Assembly: GCA_027717875.1 (NCBI GenBank)
Contig: JALLOL010000074.1
Span: forward strand, 1 to 10,373
From: Acidobacteria bacterium AH-259-L09
GTDB lineage: Bacteria; Acidobacteriota; UBA6911; RPQK01
Direction: 5' to 3'
Length of the DNA: 10,373 nt
Shown here: in pieces, positions 1 through 6,451 of the stretch
Layout of the letters: each line of letters opens with the position of its first letter
Position numbering within the stretch: position 1 is the stretch's first letter
Position numbers and translations under genes: made by a program
Notes under the pieces: model-generated
Seen by the model: only the letters and a program-made list of their open reading frames with translations
What the model was told of the DNA's origin: nothing
The model's database searches: none

Positions 1-1
1 A

Positions 2-643
2 GCGGCCTACATGAGTCCAGAACAAGCCCGTGGCAAAAGGGTGGACAAAAGAGGCGACATCTGGGCCTTTGGCTCTGTGCTCTATGAACTATTGACCGGC
101 AAGCGGCCCTTTGAGGGAGAGACAGTCACGGAAACCCTGGCTGGGATTCTCAAGGGTGAGCCGGATTGGGAGGTGCTGCCAGTTCACACGCCGGAATCCA
201 TTCGAAGACTGCTCCGGAGGTGCCTGCAAAAAGATTTGAAGCAGCGTTTCCGAGACATCGGGGATGGCCGGATCGAGATTGAAGAAGCTCTCGCTACTCC
301 CGCCGGACAGGTTCCGGCAGCTACCACAGCGATCCCCGCCCGACCGTTTTGGCGGCAGGCGACCCCCCTTGTCATGGCTGCTCTGGGCGTGGGAGCTGTC
401 ATTGCCAGCATTGCTGTCTGGAATCTCAAGCCCTCCACAGCGATATGGCCTGTGGCACACTTCACGGTGGCTTTACCGCCGGATGAGCAGTTGGCGGGTT
501 TGGAAGAGATGTCACCCGTGGCCGTTTCCCCGAATGGGAGTTATCTGGCCTACGTCGCCAATCGAGACGGCACCCAGCAACTCTTCGTGCGTACCCTTGA
601 CAGTGTGGAGGCCCCTTCTTTTCCCCGGATGGTCAGTGGTTAG
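2..643 (+). CDS. Ser/Thr protein kinase with PD40 propeller, 5'-partial, frameshifted fragment 1
   Basis: This is the C-terminal lobe of a bacterial Hanks-type Ser/Thr kinase; the ATP-binding lobe and active-site loop lie before the window. The frame is already open at base 2 with [11 protein letters not shown], the P+1/APE segment (subdomain VIII). [19 protein letters not shown] (residues 19-37 as counted here) is subdomain IX, with its conserved Asp. The kinase fold ends near [18 protein letters not shown] (80-97). A Pro/Ala linker follows, then one membrane helix at about 119-140, then the first blade of a TolB/PD40-like propeller ([11 protein letters not shown]..., [13 protein letters not shown]). 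The predicted layout is a cytoplasmic kinase with an extracytoplasmic sensor-like propeller. The frame stops at 643, but the propeller continues in another frame to 2085, so this is half of a broken gene. The family assignment is confident; substrate and signal are unknown. Confidence 0.92.
   Translation, partial: AAYMSPEQARGKRVDKRGDIWAFGSVLYELLTGKRPFEGETVTETLAGILKGEPDWEVLPVHTPESIRRLLRRCLQKDLKQRFRDIGDGRIEIEEALATPAGQVPAATTAIPARPFWRQATPLVMAALGVGAVIASIAVWNLKPSTAIWPVAHFTVALPPDEQLAGLEEMSPVAVSPNGSYLAYVANRDGTQQLFVRTLDSVEAPSFPRMVSG
601..643 (+). other. frameshift junction in the kinase-propeller gene
   Basis: The kinase frame reads [11 protein letters not shown] and then turns into unrelated residues before a stop at 641-643. 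The frame one base earlier opens right after a stop at 598-600 and gives [15 protein letters not shown]. The two frames therefore overlap only here, and the break must lie inside. Family members usually carry about ten residues (of the type xPIPGTEG) between the LDxxEA and PFFSPDGQW motifs, and these are missing. A deletion of about 30 bases, not divisible by three, explains both the frame change and the missing residues. The GGAGGCC at 607-613 could be the remaining copy of a short direct repeat, but that is inference. Confidence 0.75.
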
Positions 644-699
644 GCTTTTTTGCCGGGGGGCGCCTCAAAAAAGTCTCCATTGCTGGTGGCAGGGCTACA

Positions 700-2085
700 G
701 TGCTGGCCCCTGCTCCGTTGGCTCGGGGAGGAAGCTGGGGAACTGACGGACAGATTATCTTCTCCGCATTTTTGGGAGAGAGAGGTCTTGAGCGAGTTTC
801 CTCTTCCGGTGGTGAGCCCGATCTCCTGACGACACCCGATAGCGACCAGGGAGAAGGACCCCATCGTTTTCCACAGCATTTGCCTGGCGGCAAGGCCATA
901 GTTTTTACGGTCGGGACAGGTGGAAGTTGGGATGATGCGCTGATCGTGGCACAACGACTCGACACAGGCGAGCGAAAAGTCCTGATTGAAGGGGGCAGTG
1001 ATGCCCGCTATGTGACGACAGGGCATCTGGTTTATGTCCGGGCAGGAGCCTTGATGGCGGCGCCTTTTGATCTGGACCGACTGGAGATGACAGGTCCCCC
1101 CGTCGCCATCGTAAAGGGGGTGATGCAGTCCACAAGCATCACAGGCGCCGCCCATATTGGCTTTTCCGAACTGGGCTGGCTGGTCTATGTTCCGGGCACT
1201 GCTAAAGCTACTGAACGAAAGCTCGCCTGGGTGGATCGCCAGGGAGAAGAACAGCCTCTCCCCGTACCTCCACAACCATATTACGGCCCGAGTCTCTCAC
1301 CCGACGGACAGCGTCTGGCCGTTACTATTGATCAAGGGAACAAACAAGATATTTGGGTCTACGACATTCCCCGCGGAGGCCTCACCCGGCTAACCTTTGA
1401 GGGAAGCAACCAATCTCCAGTGTGGACTCCGGACGGCAGAAAAGTAACGTTTACGTCCAACCGTGCGGGACCCTGGAATCTTTTCTGGAAGTCTGCGGAC
1501 GGCAGTGGCGCGACCGAACGCCTAACGACGAGTGAACAAGACCAGTGGCAGGTTTCCTGGTCGTCCGACGGACAGTTTTTGGCCTTCGTAACTTCGTGGG
1601 ACATCTGGGTAATGTCGGTGGATGGCGAGCGCGAGCCTCAGCTTTTTCTCCAAACAAAGTTCAATGAACGGCGGCCGGTGTTTTCGACCGACGGCCGCTG
1701 GTTGGCTTATGTCTCCGATGAGTCCGGCCGGAACGAGATTTATGTCCGGCCTTTCCCCAAGGTGGAGGAAGGAAAGTGGCAAATCTCAACTGATGGAGGC
1801 GTCGAGCCGGTCTGGGCACCCAACGGCCCGGAGCTCTTCTACCGCAGCGGTGACCAGATGATAGTCGTGGACATCAGGGCCGAGCCAACTTTCCAAGCAG
1901 GTACCCCGAGGCTGCTCTTTGAGGGAAGTTACGACCGAGGCCCAGGGGGTAATGCAGGCTACGACGTCACACCTGACGGCCAGCGATTTGTGATGGTCAA
2001 GGCCGGGGAGGAATCAGCACCGACCCAAATCAACGTCGTCCTCAACTGGTTCGAAGAACTCAAGCGCCTGGTGCCGACGGAGTGA
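700..2085 (+). CDS. TolB/PD40-like beta-propeller, frameshifted fragment 2 of the kinase gene
   Basis: This is the main body of the propeller domain that belongs to the kinase fragment just upstream. The GTG at 700 is only the first usable start. The homologous frame is open from 601 and reads [13 protein letters not shown] and GGRLKKVSIAGG before it, typical blade sequence of this family, so the natural protein ran through. Counting from GTG, PD40 repeats lie near residues 199-222 (LSPDGQRLAV), 241-264 (WTPDGRKVTFTSN), 287-306 (WSSDGQFLAF) and 328-350 (FSTDGRWLAYVSD). The C-terminus NVVLNWFEELKRLVPTE is characteristic of acidobacterial kinase-propeller proteins. Around residues 296-301 the loop between LAFV and WDIWV looks several residues shorter than usual, but in frame. 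A weak AGGG precedes the GTG, so a separate soluble propeller could in principle be made. I regard it as part of a pseudogene unless the frameshift is a sequence error. Confidence 0.85.
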   Translation: MLAPAPLARGGSWGTDGQIIFSAFLGERGLERVSSSGGEPDLLTTPDSDQGEGPHRFPQHLPGGKAIVFTVGTGGSWDDALIVAQRLDTGERKVLIEGGSDARYVTTGHLVYVRAGALMAAPFDLDRLEMTGPPVAIVKGVMQSTSITGAAHIGFSELGWLVYVPGTAKATERKLAWVDRQGEEQPLPVPPQPYYGPSLSPDGQRLAVTIDQGNKQDIWVYDIPRGGLTRLTFEGSNQSPVWTPDGRKVTFTSNRAGPWNLFWKSADGSGATERLTTSEQDQWQVSWSSDGQFLAFVTSWDIWVMSVDGEREPQLFLQTKFNERRPVFSTDGRWLAYVSDESGRNEIYVRPFPKVEEGKWQISTDGGVEPVWAPNGPELFYRSGDQMIVVDIRAEPTFQAGTPRLLFEGSYDRGPGGNAGYDVTPDGQRFVMVKAGEESAPTQINVVLNWFEELKRLVPTE

Positions 2086-2316
2086 TTTGAAAATGTGCCT
2101 CACGCACGCCATCGTTGGAGGGGGAGCGACATGAAAGCGACTCGGCTTTTGACCTGAGGCACTTCAGGGCCACACAGTGGTTGATGCACGGCGTGGAACA
2201 GGAAGAGCTAGAGCAGTTAGTTTCGAGTTCAAGTGGGAGACATTTGGGAGACACGGGCAAACTTGACCTGACGGGTCAGAAATGCAGGGTGTGGCGCTAA
2301 GTGATTGATTCCAAAG

Positions 2317-2402
2317 TGCCGGAGGGGGGAGTTGAACCCCCACGAGTGTTGCCACCCGCCAGATTTTGAGTCTGGTGCGTCTGCCAATTCCGCCACTCCG
2401 GC
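2317..2402 (-). tRNA. tRNA-Leu (anticodon CAA)
   Basis: This is a class II tRNA on the minus strand, 86 nt long. The acceptor stem pairs GCCGGAG with CTCCGGC, with discriminator A at 2317. The anticodon stem CCAGA/TCTGG encloses the loop CTCAAAA, giving anticodon CAA, which reads UUG leucine codons. A long variable arm pairs GGGTG with CACTC around a GCAA loop, as expected of leucine tRNAs. The T arm is GGGGG-TTCAACT-CCCCC. The 3' CCA is not encoded; the bases after the discriminator are CTT. It is transcribed away from the divergent hicB gene. Confidence 0.97.
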
Positions 2403-2414
2403 GCGAGAGTAGCC

Positions 2415-2444
2415 AGTATAGCTCAACCCATTGAGAGCGGCCAA
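2415..2444 (-). promoter_or_regulatory. probable sigma70-type promoter of tRNA-Leu
   Basis: On the minus strand, TTGGCC (2439-2444, 4 of 6 to TTGACA) is followed after 18 bases by TATACT (2415-2420, 5 of 6 to TATAAT). The -10 box ends 12 bases before the mature tRNA 5' end, which fits a short leader. The position is what a tRNA gene needs. The assignment is by eye only. Confidence 0.6.
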
Positions 2445-2490
2445 GAGACGACCCTGGAGCACCCGGAGCGGTTGGGTCGGAACTTCCAGC

Positions 2491-2531
2491 TTTTGGGCCA
2501 AGGAGAACTTTATATAATATGTGGCAAGGAG
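2491..2531 (+). promoter_or_regulatory. probable hicB promoter and ribosome binding site
   Basis: A perfect TATAAT -10 box lies at 2513-2518 inside an A/T-rich stretch. The best -35 candidate is the poor TTTTGG at 2491-2496 with a 16-base spacer. AAGGAG at 2526-2531 is a strong Shine-Dalgarno sequence 9 bases before the ATG at 2541 and settles that start. The leader would be only about 15 bases. The promoter is divergent from that of the tRNA. Confidence 0.55.
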
Positions 2532-2540
2532 TAGTAGTGT

Positions 2541-2744
2541 ATGGTCAGAAAATTCACCCTCGAGTACTGGATTGACGATGGTCGGTACCTAGGTAGGTTG
2601 AAACAGGTCCCAGGCGTATTCAGCCAAGGTGAATCACTCGAGGAACTCGAACAGAATATCCGGGATGCCTATCGTCTCATGATGGAAGAGCAGCCGGCGC
2701 CGCAGGCCGGTGCAAGGACGAAGGAGCTGCCCATAGACGTGTGA
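2541..2744 (+). CDS. hicB: HicB-family antitoxin (short form)
   Basis: A 67-residue protein of the HicB-like antitoxin family (also known as UPF0150). The family motif runs through LEYWIDDGRYLGRLKQVPG and VFSQGESLEELEQNIRDAY, then LMMEE and a charged tail ending TKELPIDV. HicB binds and blocks the HicA mRNA interferase. This is the short form without an added C-terminal helix-turn-helix or ribbon-helix-helix domain, which is a normal full length for that subgroup. The ATG is supported by AAGGAG upstream. A GTG overlapping the stop codon (2741-2744) begins the hicA remnant, the usual translational coupling in these operons. Because the partner toxin is broken, the antitoxin may be an orphan, possibly protecting against a HicA encoded elsewhere; that is inference. 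Confidence 0.92.
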   Translation: MVRKFTLEYWIDDGRYLGRLKQVPGVFSQGESLEELEQNIRDAYRLMMEEQPAPQAGARTKELPIDV

Positions 2745-2819
2745 AGCGCAAGCGGATTAATCAGGGAGTTGGTAAATGCCGGATGCTATCTAAAAAAACA
2801 TGGCCATAAGCACGATATC
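2741..2819 (+). pseudogene. hicA: HicA toxin remnant, frameshifted and truncated
   Basis: GTG at 2741 overlaps the hicB stop and gives MKRKR, a usual HicA beginning, but this frame ends at a TAA after 22 residues. From 2757 another frame gives LIRELVNAGCYL then KKHGHKHDI, the helix and first strands of the HicA double-stranded-RNA-binding-like fold, including the GxKH region that supplies the catalytic histidine. One extra base (or two lost) near 2745-2757 explains the frame change. Homology stops at 2819. The second half, normally a Y-x-NP-x-(T/N)GR segment and a VPRH segment, is absent, and the open frame runs to TAG at 2853-2855 in unrelated sequence. The toxin is thus almost certainly inactive. 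It is too short to appear as a normal gene call. Confidence 0.75.
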
Positions 2820-2862
2820 TCGACTTGTGCAATTCTGTGTGCGTTAGGGTGGTAGGGATAGC

Positions 2863-2890
2863 GAGCGCCGCTTTAGGGCGCCCTTTTGTT
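2863..2890 (+). terminator. possible Rho-independent terminator after hicBA
   Basis: GAGCGCC (2863-2869) pairs with GGCGCCC (2877-2883) with one mismatch across a 7-base loop, followed by TTTTGTT. It would end + strand transcription from hicBA. The loop contains the stop codon of the convergent minus-strand gene. The stem is short, so this is a modest call; on the minus strand no T-run follows it. Confidence 0.35.
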
Positions 2891-5800
2891 GGCAAGGGTG
2901 CGGTAGTATTCTTCGACCTGGTCGCGAAACTCGGGTGGCACTTCCTCCTCGTTCACCAGTCGCAGCAGGTGTTCAACTTCCTCCTCCAAAGCTCTGTTAA
3001 TCTCTAACTCAAGCTGGCGAAAACCGTCAATGATCTGAGCCTTGAGTCGCGCCACTTCTTCCGCGTCAGTAAAAACGCGGGCCGCGTCCAGCCGACGCAT
3101 TCGACGGATCAACCCTGCCAAGACTCCTCCCAGTTCGGGTCGATTGTCCAGAAATCCGCGCAATTGCTCGGCATCTCGAAGGCGCTCTTGCCATTCCCGT
3201 CTCACCTGCCGGGGATTGATTCCATGGGTATTGGCAACCGATCCTGTGTAAGTACCGGCACCTTCCGTGCCTCCACCCTGTCTGGGAGCGCGCTGCGGCT
3301 CTTCTGAAAACTGTGACTGCCCTGGGCCTCGTTGTTCGGAATCCTGCCTATTTGCCTGCCCAGCCTGTTCTGGAACCTCTTGACCAACTTCCGGTGGCTC
3401 CCCTTGTTTCTGTTGGCGGGCCCGTTGTTCCTGATTGGCACCAGAAGCGCGATCTTGAAGCGATTCGAGATTTTCCACCAATGTCCCAATCTGATTTAAA
3501 GCGCGCTGCAGTTTTTCGCGTGGAGTGGATTGAGTGCCCGGTCCCAGAGCCGCTTCGGCTTCGCGGATCTTCTGGGCCAATTCCTCCAGGTCCTGTGCGA
3601 CTCCTTCCTCGCGCTCCCGTGCCAGGTCCGTCCAGCCACGAGAAAGAAGCTCAGAGCCTTCCTGCATCTTTTCCGGGATCCGTTGATCGCGCACATCGAG
3701 TGCAGCTTCCTTAAGTTTTCGCGAGGCTTCAGCTTGTTTGGAACCCATTTGGCGGGCCGTTTGGTGAAGATTTCCTTCCAACTGATGGAGATCCTCTTGC
3801 AGTTGGGATTTTTCGCCCAGCAACTTTCGGAGCTCCTGGATAAAATTCTGATCGATCTTTCCCGATTTTACAGTTCGATCGAGATGGTCGATCTTGTTAA
3901 GCATTTCCTTTTGGTCTCCCACCAGACGCTGAGAACTCTCCTTGAGTTGCTGAAGATTGTTGACCAGCTGCTGGCGACGCTGTTGGCCGAGGGCTCTTTG
4001 GGTCTGCTGCAGCCGCTCCAGTGCTTGTTGAGCCCGCATCTGGGCCTCTTGGTTGTTCTGGCCACTGGACTGAGCTCGACGCATATCGCGGACTGCTTGC
4101 CTCAACTGGCGACTGATATCCTGAAGCTGCGGATCCTGCTGCCGGCGAGAAAGGCGTTCCAGTTGGCGGGCCAGACGTTCTGCCTCTTCAATCAGTTGCT
4201 GTTGAGACAGATTCGCGTTGGAGGAACCTTGCATCGCCTGTTGACGGCGACGTTGGGCCAGCTGCTGCTGACGCCGGGCCAATTCTTTCAGCTTTTCCAG
4301 AGCCTCATCCAGTGCCTGCTCGCGATTCAACTGACGATTCTGCTGCAGCGTCTCATATTGGTTCTTGGTTCTGTCGAGCTCAAGATCGACCAAATCCGCC
4401 AGCTCCTCGGCTGAAGCCCCGCCGCCGCCTTGGTTCTGGGCAAAGGAAACTTGAATTTGCTTAAAAAGGGCCTCGGCGCGAAGTAGCTGCTGGAAGGATT
4501 TTTGCTCTCCTTGAAGAGCTTCCTTCGTATTTGCCTGATTCAGCTGTTGGTGGGCTGGCTCCATGTGAGTCACAGCTTGTTTCAAGTGTTGGGCCATCTT
4601 CTGAAAGCGACGGTCGGCGACAGCTGCACCCCGCCGCCCAATTCGATCCACAATGGTTTGGGTCTCGGACTGCAGCCGCTGCTGAACCAGAGCCAGAGCT
4701 TGACTATTTTCTGCAAATTCGGATGCTGAGTAGCGAGCGCGGTCTCGTTGCAATTTGAAAGTGGCAGCGATGATTTCCTTCTGCCGTTTGGAGAGCATGA
4801 TGTTGTCCCTGGCATTGGCGCCCGGCATGGGTGCACCCTGCTGCGACTGGTAATACTCCCGATCGAACGGCTCGACTTCGAAAAAGTAGATGTCGGTGGA
4901 GGCGGAAGAGACTGCGTCTGAAGCCTCGGCATAGTAGGAAACAAAATCTCCAGGCTCCAGATCAAACTCTTCCAAATAAAAGGTGTGGGAAGTGGAGAAG
5001 GAACGCGAAGCTTTCGGGTAATTCAGCTGGGCTTTTTGCTCCGGCTCCCCATTGACTGAAAAGCGCAGTGCCAACCGGGCCACTCCGTAGTCATCCTCTA
5101 CCTTGATCTGGGTAAAAACCTCCTCAATGTTGGTGACCCGCTGATCCCGTCCCGGGCGGGTAAAGTTCACAATGGGAGGTTGATCCTGCAGGGCCTCGAT
5201 GAGATACTCATCAGAAGCCGGATTCCAAAAGTTCTCCTGGTCCTGGAGATGGATCCTGTAATAGTCGTCTTGTGTGATCTTGAGCGTTCCCCGCAATTGT
5301 TGAGGTCCCAGAACCTGCAACGAGACCTCCCCACCCTTTTCTAATTTGATCATTCCAGCACGCACGGGTTGGTCAGTGTGCACGAAAATCTCGGCCTCAG
5401 TCCCCACCAGCGCGCGGATGTCGCCCTCATCCTCTAAAGTCACGCCGGAAAGACCCGTGTATCGTGGAAATTGAAGAACCACCTTCAGGCTCTCGACGCG
5501 TGGAATTTCTGAAACTTCAATGGTGTAGATCTCTGACTGGATGCCATCGGCTTTGACGTAATAATCGATCCGGTCCCGGATATCAAAAAAGATGAAGACA
5601 AAATCTCCCCCCTGTGGATCTGGAGGCATGGTGGTTTCTTCCCACTGAGGCTGATTTTCATATCTGGCTACGAGCTGCACTTTCTCTGAATCGAATCCTT
5701 CCAGCCTGGCACGGATTTCCAGGTCAGCACGCTTTCCGACTGTTACGCTGCCGGGAGTAACCACCACAAAATAGAGGGGAGACTGCGACTGATCGTACCA

Positions 5801-6334
5801 ACCCCGAAAAATTTTGTTGAGACTGTAAGGAAAGACGTCTGGACCTCTTAAGAAAAGGAAACCGAAGATAAGCAGAGAGGAACATAACGCCAGCAGGGAG
5901 GCCAGGCTTTTTTGAGGGTAATAGAGGCGAGGTTTGGAAATTTTGGCAAGCTGCCTTCGGGCGTCGTGAGTGATCAGCCTGCGAAGCTCCGGATGGACTC
6001 GGGAAACGCTCCCTTCGATTTCAACTGCAGTGGAAAGCCGCTCTTCCAGCTCCGGATGTCGTTCCTCCAGAAAACGCGCCACCTGTCGCTTTGAGGGAGC
6101 GCGCCACAGAGGTTTGAAAATATAGTAGCCGAACAAGAACAGTGAGCCCAGAAGTCCAACCAGCCGGGTCCAAAACAGCGCGCTGTCAGAAAAGTTGTGC
6201 CGGGCCAAAAGGTAACTGGAAATCAGTGACGCGAACAGAAAGAAAGCAATTAGAAGGGCTGCTCCCTTGAGCAGACGCTCCCCTTGAAGCTTTCTCAGCA
6301 CCCGGCTAATCGTCTGTGTAAGAGTCCTGCTCAT
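2873..6334 (-). CDS. DUF4175-like membrane protein with long Gln-rich coiled coil
   Basis: A 1153-residue protein, the last gene of the moxR cluster. Three hydrophobic helices lie near residues 22-43, 53-74 and 143-163. Between the second and third is a charged segment with RQVARFLEERHPELEERL, typical of DUF4175-type proteins. Residues of about 185-500 look like several beta-sandwich domains, including PPIVNFTRPG followed by VEDDYGVARLALRFSVNG. From about 515 to 940 is a helical, Gln/Arg/Leu-rich coiled coil (REQALDEALEKLKELARRQQ and similar). A Gln/Gly/Pro-rich linker follows, then a conserved-looking helical end, about 1050-1150, with PPEFRDQVEEYYRTLANK. It probably projects a large extracytoplasmic domain and may be the structural partner or substrate of the MoxR/vWA proteins; that is inference. 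The ATG is preceded by AGGGTG with a 7-base spacer. A weak -10-like TAAAAT at 6355-6360 (minus strand) could supply an extra promoter. I assign DUF4175 by layout and context, not by search. Confidence 0.82.
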   Translation of the reverse strand: MSRTLTQTISRVLRKLQGERLLKGAALLIAFFLFASLISSYLLARHNFSDSALFWTRLVGLLGSLFLFGYYIFKPLWRAPSKRQVARFLEERHPELEERLSTAVEIEGSVSRVHPELRRLITHDARRQLAKISKPRLYYPQKSLASLLALCSSLLIFGFLFLRGPDVFPYSLNKIFRGWYDQSQSPLYFVVVTPGSVTVGKRADLEIRARLEGFDSEKVQLVARYENQPQWEETTMPPDPQGGDFVFIFFDIRDRIDYYVKADGIQSEIYTIEVSEIPRVESLKVVLQFPRYTGLSGVTLEDEGDIRALVGTEAEIFVHTDQPVRAGMIKLEKGGEVSLQVLGPQQLRGTLKITQDDYYRIHLQDQENFWNPASDEYLIEALQDQPPIVNFTRPGRDQRVTNIEEVFTQIKVEDDYGVARLALRFSVNGEPEQKAQLNYPKASRSFSTSHTFYLEEFDLEPGDFVSYYAEASDAVSSASTDIYFFEVEPFDREYYQSQQGAPMPGANARDNIMLSKRQKEIIAATFKLQRDRARYSASEFAENSQALALVQQRLQSETQTIVDRIGRRGAAVADRRFQKMAQHLKQAVTHMEPAHQQLNQANTKEALQGEQKSFQQLLRAEALFKQIQVSFAQNQGGGGASAEELADLVDLELDRTKNQYETLQQNRQLNREQALDEALEKLKELARRQQQLAQRRRQQAMQGSSNANLSQQQLIEEAERLARQLERLSRRQQDPQLQDISRQLRQAVRDMRRAQSSGQNNQEAQMRAQQALERLQQTQRALGQQRRQQLVNNLQQLKESSQRLVGDQKEMLNKIDHLDRTVKSGKIDQNFIQELRKLLGEKSQLQEDLHQLEGNLHQTARQMGSKQAEASRKLKEAALDVRDQRIPEKMQEGSELLSRGWTDLAREREEGVAQDLEELAQKIREAEAALGPGTQSTPREKLQRALNQIGTLVENLESLQDRASGANQEQRARQQKQGEPPEVGQEVPEQAGQANRQDSEQRGPGQSQFSEEPQRAPRQGGGTEGAGTYTGSVANTHGINPRQVRREWQERLRDAEQLRGFLDNRPELGGVLAGLIRRMRRLDAARVFTDAEEVARLKAQIIDGFRQLELEINRALEEEVEHLLRLVNEEEVPPEFRDQVEEYYRTLANKRAP

Positions 6335-6368
6335 GCTTTATCACCCTGTTTACAATTTTACCAGCTAA

Positions 6369-6451
6369 AGAGGGGTCACACGGAAAAAATAAATTGGGGG
6401 GTTGGGGGCAAACCCCAATCCCCGAATTTATTTTTTCCCTGTGACCCCTCT
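6369..6451. repeat. 39-bp near-perfect inverted repeat (REP/MITE-like hairpin)
   Basis: Arm 6369-6407 and arm 6413-6451 are reverse complements at 36 of 39 positions, separated by the 5-base loop GCAAA. The three exceptions are two true mismatches and one position that can pair as G-U in plus-strand RNA. The arm has a mixed composition: AGAGGGGTCACA, then an A/T-rich block with a run of six A, then two G-runs joined by TT. The right arm contains the stop codon and last codons of the BatA-like gene. No T-run of terminator length follows on either strand, and no obvious target-site duplication is seen. It could be a palindromic mobile repeat, an mRNA stabiliser or processing hairpin, or an unusual terminator between the third and fourth genes. 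Confidence 0.9.

Noticed and set aside
640..1275. 211-residue minus-strand frame opposite the propeller
   Set aside because: It is an antisense shadow of a clear PD40 propeller frame and has no recognisable domain or ribosome site.
2264..2278. Palindrome TGACC-TGACG-GGTCA downstream of the tRNA as a terminator
   Set aside because: The stem is only 5 bp and no T-run follows on the tRNA strand.
2229..2501. 90-residue minus-strand frame containing VAELADAPDSKSGG
   Set aside because: This is the well-known false protein made by translating a leucine tRNA gene; the tRNA at 2317-2402 explains it.
3530..4414. Long + strand frame of 294 residues, very rich in leucine
   Set aside because: It lies opposite the Gln/Leu-rich coiled coil; CAG and CTG codons are complementary, which keeps the antisense frame open and makes it leucine-rich. 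There is no independent evidence of coding.
6396..6408. Possible G-quadruplex in the G-runs at the hairpin tip
   Set aside because: Only two long G-runs are present, and both are accounted for by pairing in the inverted repeat.
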